A stretch of 43,673 nt of DNA from Deltaproteobacteria bacterium (GTDB taxonomy: Bacteria; Desulfobacterota; DSM-4660; Desulfatiglandales; HGW-15): the NCBI GenBank assembly GCA_019308745.1, contig JAFDHO010000010.1:1-43673 (forward strand), written 5' to 3'. The notes beneath the pieces are model-generated. The model searched no databases, was not told the origin of the DNA, and saw only the letters and a program-made list of their open reading frames with translations. Numbering within the stretch: position 1 is the first letter of the stretch; each line of letters opens with the position of its first letter. Position numbers and translations under genes: made by a program. Below, in pieces: positions 41,401-43,673 of the stretch.

Positions 41401-42911
41401 CCCCCAATATCCCCTATGAAGTAGTTCCTCCCGACCCCGTAGGCATCGGTCACCTCTGCCTCCGTATCTCCCATATAGCTTATCTCCACCCCCTTTCCCA
41501 TGGGATGAAAGCTCTTGAGCACCCGCTCATCAGCATCATACTCCCAGGTGGAAAGCACATGGGAGAGCTTATCCCTCTTCTCGGTCAGATTGTGTGGGTC
41601 ATAGAAGTCGGAGTAGGAGTAATCAAACCCGGAGCCGTCTTCATAGGTGACACTCACGAGGTTTCTCTCTGGATCATATCCGTAACTGACTCCCTTTCCC
41701 CCTGGACCCAGGACCCTTTCAATAAGCCCCTGCCCGTTGTAGGAAAAGGAGAGCTCCCTTTCGCTTGCAAGGTCTTTTACCACACTGACGCGGCCTTCCT
41801 CGGTATAGCCAAGCTCCTGGCGATTCCCCCTTGGATCCTCCACCCAGAGGAGCCTCCCTGATCCTGAGAAACCATATCTTGTCCCATCCAGCCTGTCCCA
41901 TACATAGTCTATAGCTTCTTGCCTGACATGGGTCTTCTCATGGAACACACCCTCATAGCTGGCAGGGGGATCTGCCTCGATGAAGTAGTGGCTTTTGCCC
42001 CTCTCATCAACGATCCTGAGAAACTCCCGCCCCTCTATCAGAAAGGCAGGATCAAGACTCACCCCGTAGGTATGACTCCACCCGTACCCCATCCCTCCTT
42101 CTCTCTCTGATTGGCTATTGTAGGTGGCCTCAAAGACAAGTCCCTCGCCGAAGGGAGAAGGGAAGCGAAGATCCTCCCTTTTCTCCGTCACATTGCCTGA
42201 GACCAGGTTGATTCCCTCTCCTACAGTGTCACTACCCCTGTAACCTTCTTTACCCGCACCACCCATTTCCAGATCTCCAGGAGCTGAGATCACCGCCACC
42301 CTCAGAGACGCTTCTGCCGTGCCCCCCGGCCCTGTTGCCCTGAGGGTGTAGTCTGTGCTCTCAGATGGGGAGACAATCCTGGATCCAGTGGGCTCAACAG
42401 GGCCGATCCCGGGCTCTATCAAACAGGAATCCGCATTCTTTGCACTCCAGCTCAAGGTGCTTGCCTCACCCGGCAGGAGAGCGCTCGGCTCTGCGCCGAA
42501 GGTCACCTGGGGAGGCAGGATGACACCCTTTTTTCTTATCTCCACGGTGATAGATGCCCCGGGCCTCCCCACCATGAGCACCCACAACCTGTTCTTTGCT
42601 CTCAGCCTCACCTCCCTTTCAACCACCTGGCCTTGCTGAGAAAAGAGCCTCCTGAGCCTTATGAACTCCCTGTTGAGCACGATGAAACCTGCCCTCAGCT
42701 TCCTTAGAGAGCTATTGAGGGTCAAACTCAAGGTGGCTTCTCCAGGCTCTTCCACCCTGAATCTCTCCATGGAGAAGAGCAGGGGAAATCTCTTTACCGT
42801 GAACTCTTGGGGACCGAACAGTGTCGGGACGGCAGGGAAGGCAAGAGAGGCTTGGACAAAAATAGCTAAGGCAACCAGGACGAAGAGGGGTTTCAGCAGC
42901 GATCTTGGCAT
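38460..42911 (-). CDS. Secreted Rhs/YD-repeat protein with a divergent C-terminal tip
   Basis: A 1,483-residue protein. The order is: signal peptide (residues 1-24, ending LAFPA); a beta-rich N-domain (~30-125); an Ig-like domain with PSALLPGEASTLSWSAKNA and TDYTLRATGPGGTAEASL (~140-206); a DUF6531-like start GEGINLVSGNVTEKREDL; then some forty YD-type repeats (forms such as YDxxGxLxxxTDxxG); and an Rhs core ending GRYITPDPIGLEGGINLFSY and SDPIGL. The last ~105 residues (38460-38777 on DNA) form a tip unlike any toxin fold I know. Polymorphic toxins use this layout, with the core as a shell around the tip. ATG 42911 has AAAGGA 9 bases upstream. A CPBP membrane protein gene follows. Confidence 0.9.
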   Translation of the reverse strand: MPRSLLKPLFVLVALAIFVQASLAFPAVPTLFGPQEFTVKRFPLLFSMERFRVEEPGEATLSLTLNSSLRKLRAGFIVLNREFIRLRRLFSQQGQVVEREVRLRAKNRLWVLMVGRPGASITVEIRKKGVILPPQVTFGAEPSALLPGEASTLSWSAKNADSCLIEPGIGPVEPTGSRIVSPSESTDYTLRATGPGGTAEASLRVAVISAPGDLEMGGAGKEGYRGSDTVGEGINLVSGNVTEKREDLRFPSPFGEGLVFEATYNSQSEREGGMGYGWSHTYGVSLDPAFLIEGREFLRIVDERGKSHYFIEADPPASYEGVFHEKTHVRQEAIDYVWDRLDGTRYGFSGSGRLLWVEDPRGNRQELGYTEEGRVSVVKDLASERELSFSYNGQGLIERVLGPGGKGVSYGYDPERNLVSVTYEDGSGFDYSYSDFYDPHNLTEKRDKLSHVLSTWEYDADERVLKSFHPMGKGVEISYMGDTEAEVTDAYGVGRNYFIGDIGGRRTILSMEGGSLPFAYREESAIRWSYDTNLNLIEEESASGAITRYGEYDSRGNPGSVILAWGTSLERVVSYTYHPEMNVPLSRTEASVLGEGQKVTIWDYDRDGNDIPNEAPSRLLSRIVEKGSTGDSAGGVVPYEYVTRFSYNLKGQVISIDGPLEGPGDTILFSYDDVTGDLLSITQPLVGSTLFSAYDPEGRVGEVKDVNAQSRSFTYDHLGRVTSISYTADGKSTEVSYDLSGKPLSLTDEDGVTRNFSYDPEYGRLARITDMVGNYIAYAYDAHGNRKEMGKYGKDGTRAYVKTWDYSHPDYPGKLSKEFHANGSFTEYAYDRAGNLTTIIDPEGNSTDYEYDILGRLVKVTEPLGAITRYSYDTHGNLASITDAEGHETTYVYDDMGRILEELSPDRGRISYSYDSTGNLILRTDARGITARYDYDVLNRLTAIHYPDSSEDVYFSYDEGDYAKGKRTAITDESGTTTFTYDSRGRLTGKLSTILGKSCPFSRLFSPGGRVMEVEYPSKKILQYSRDSMGRMQGLTMIKDTLTVPLVAGMTYNPFGGPKGLSTGYGGEVNNSQGECGCLEVANPGQQMERIYSYDNNRNLISITAPNTPWYSQSFTYDALQRLTQAQGWYGSLSYAYDRVGNRLSKKVNTREEVCSYEDGSNRLKEITGTDGTLTFLYDAAGNTTVIGDKRLSYNERGRLEKVLDEQDNILGEYLYNALGQRVVKKAGGETTLFIYDLDGNLVAEAQEDGIITSEYLYMGKIRVAKVDLLADTLYYYLNDRLGVPQLMVDEWGEIVWSAMYMPFGEAKVHPNFLVENNFRLPGQYYDSETGFQYNYHRYYNPKTGRYITPDPIGLEGGINLFSYVRNSPSNFSDPIGLFGLFGPGLRNINTNDVPLRRPQYKTPFDFNPRRKGIPGQFGLGALGAIITSEPARRTGYFAFELLYQIYGPQLPPIMLTPETLDPLANPYSAADPETRLQRMNCE

Positions 42912-42990
42912 CAGGAGCCGTCCTTTCGATAGAGGGATCAGGTGTGAGTCCGTGGGCCGGGCATCATCCTGGAGCTCTGTGAGAAGGAGC

Positions 42991-43049
42991 CCCCCGAAAT
43001 CCCCTCACCCGACCCGTCCCTCTACCAATAAAGAGGGGATTTCAGGGGG
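42991..43049. repeat. Intergenic hairpin repeat upstream of rhs
   Basis: CCCCCGAAATCCCCTC (42991-43006) pairs with GAGGGGATTTCAGGGGG (43033-43049), leaving one bulged A and a 26-base loop. This G/C-run plus GAAATCCCC style is seen in dispersed intergenic repeats of many bacteria. It may end transcription from the left or right but has no T-tract. Confidence 0.6.
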
Positions 43050-43094
43050 AGGAGGGCTTACCCCGTAGGAATACACTATGCAAAAGCAGAGGAA

Positions 43095-43466
43095 ATGTTA
43101 GATCAAGATTCTCTCTGGCTTTATGCCATGGAGGTTGGCGCCCCAGATCATATTCCACGGGGTGAACTCGATGAGTATCCATATCAATATCCGTGCCAGG
43201 AGCAGGGAAGGTTGGTTATTATTCAAGGGCAATACACTTCCCCATGCTCTTGCGGTCAAGAGGGGCGGGGCATTCTAGAGGAAATGTTTTTTGAGAGGGA
43301 TAATGAAGGAAGCATTGTCAAGGAGAGAATGAAGAAGCAGTCAACGCTCTTCAAAGGGAGAAGTGCACAAAAAACAGGGCACCCGTGCACGAAATTTTGT
43401 GCATCTTTAGCCAGGAACTGCGTCCTCTGTCCTACACATTGGGTGAATGGGATTGAAAGGATCTGA
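43095..43466 (+). CDS. Doubtful Cys-rich small ORF
   Basis: An open frame of 123 codons from ATG 43095, with AGAGG just upstream. It has seven cysteines, in CPCSCG-like and CTKFCASLARNCVLCP clusters, a zinc-site pattern that could be real. Otherwise the composition is uneven and no family is recognised. It diverges from the rhs gene. Confidence 0.3.
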   Translation: MLDQDSLWLYAMEVGAPDHIPRGELDEYPYQYPCQEQGRLVIIQGQYTSPCSCGQEGRGILEEMFFERDNEGSIVKERMKKQSTLFKGRSAQKTGHPCTKFCASLARNCVLCPTHWVNGIERI

Positions 43467-43507
43467 GCATCAGGCAGGAATCAGGGATCGAGGCAAAAGA
43501 GATTACG

Positions 43508-43673
43508 ATGATTGGAAAGAAATCGATTGATGAGCGACAATTAGAATTCCCGAAGTCGCGAAAAGACGGCGCCCTCCTTTCCGAGCTGGAGGCTCTCCAA
43601 GCCGGAAGCCGCCAGTCACTCCAGAAAAGGCATCATCACCCGTTCTCCCTATCTGAGGAGGCATTTCAAAAGG
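43508..43673 (+). CDS. Partial gene running off the window
   Basis: From ATG 43508 a frame stays open to the last base (55 codons, MIGKKSIDERQLEFPKSRK...). It is rich in charged residues and reads as a soluble protein. It starts 41 bases after the doubtful Cys-rich frame. No family is recognised, and the remainder lies outside the window. Confidence 0.35.
   Translation, partial: MIGKKSIDERQLEFPKSRKDGALLSELEALQAGSRQSLQKRHHHPFSLSEEAFQK

Overview
The window reads as a chromosomal segment of a Gram-negative, probably anaerobic bacterium of the Deltaproteobacteria/Desulfobacterota type. This is an inference. It rests on outer-membrane genes (lptD, a heptosyltransferase-like GT9), a twin-arginine TRAP binding protein, glycolate/lactate-oxidase-like FAD plus Fe-S modules, a CoxE/MoxR pair, and small repeats of a style common in that group. 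No 16S rRNA or other phylogenetic marker is present.

Layout. 1-3,100: a DUF62 SAM hydrolase, an HNH nuclease and a PilZ protein on the minus strand, tadA, and two tRNA-Ser genes (CGA, GGA). 3,230-8,250: a tight plus-strand housekeeping run, dnaX-ybaB-recR-glcD-like-uppP, with ATGA overlaps at the last two junctions. 8,350-20,000: mostly minus strand, with lptD, folC, a UvrD/PcrA helicase, a coupled pair of small-Cys and Yip1 membrane proteins, a divergent Crp/Fnr regulator with a near-consensus sigma70 promoter, an FMN 2-hydroxyacid oxidase, and a VWA (CoxE-like)/MoxR ATPase pair. 20,570-22,670: htpX and a divergent GT9 glycosyltransferase separated by a 31-bp-arm hairpin.

23,356-32,045 is a one-direction catabolic module. 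It holds a complete TRAP transporter (dctP, an enlarged dctQ carrying a TM2-like domain and a coiled coil, and dctM), a small two-TM protein, two FAD oxidases (GlcD- and GlcE-like) and a GlcF-like Fe-S/CCG protein. The likely logic is import of a small organic acid and its oxidation as a 2-hydroxyacid, with electrons leaving through the Fe-S subunit. The two other 2-hydroxyacid oxidases in the window (6,009 and 16,650) echo this theme.

32,050-43,673 is accessory DNA. It contains a REP-like hairpin and a RAYT (Y1 transposase) bounded by perfect 14-bp inverted repeats, a junction where a headless TolB/TPR-type gene abuts a decayed IS91-like transposase, a SWIM zinc-finger protein, and a 1,483-residue secreted Rhs/YD-repeat protein. 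Its divergent, AT-richer tip is followed 18 bases later by a very AT-rich CPBP-family membrane protease gene with its own strong ribosome binding site. That Rhs-tip/CPBP pair is my best candidate for an undescribed toxin-immunity system; the TM2-DctQ transporter is the second. No CRISPR array, rRNA or prophage was seen.
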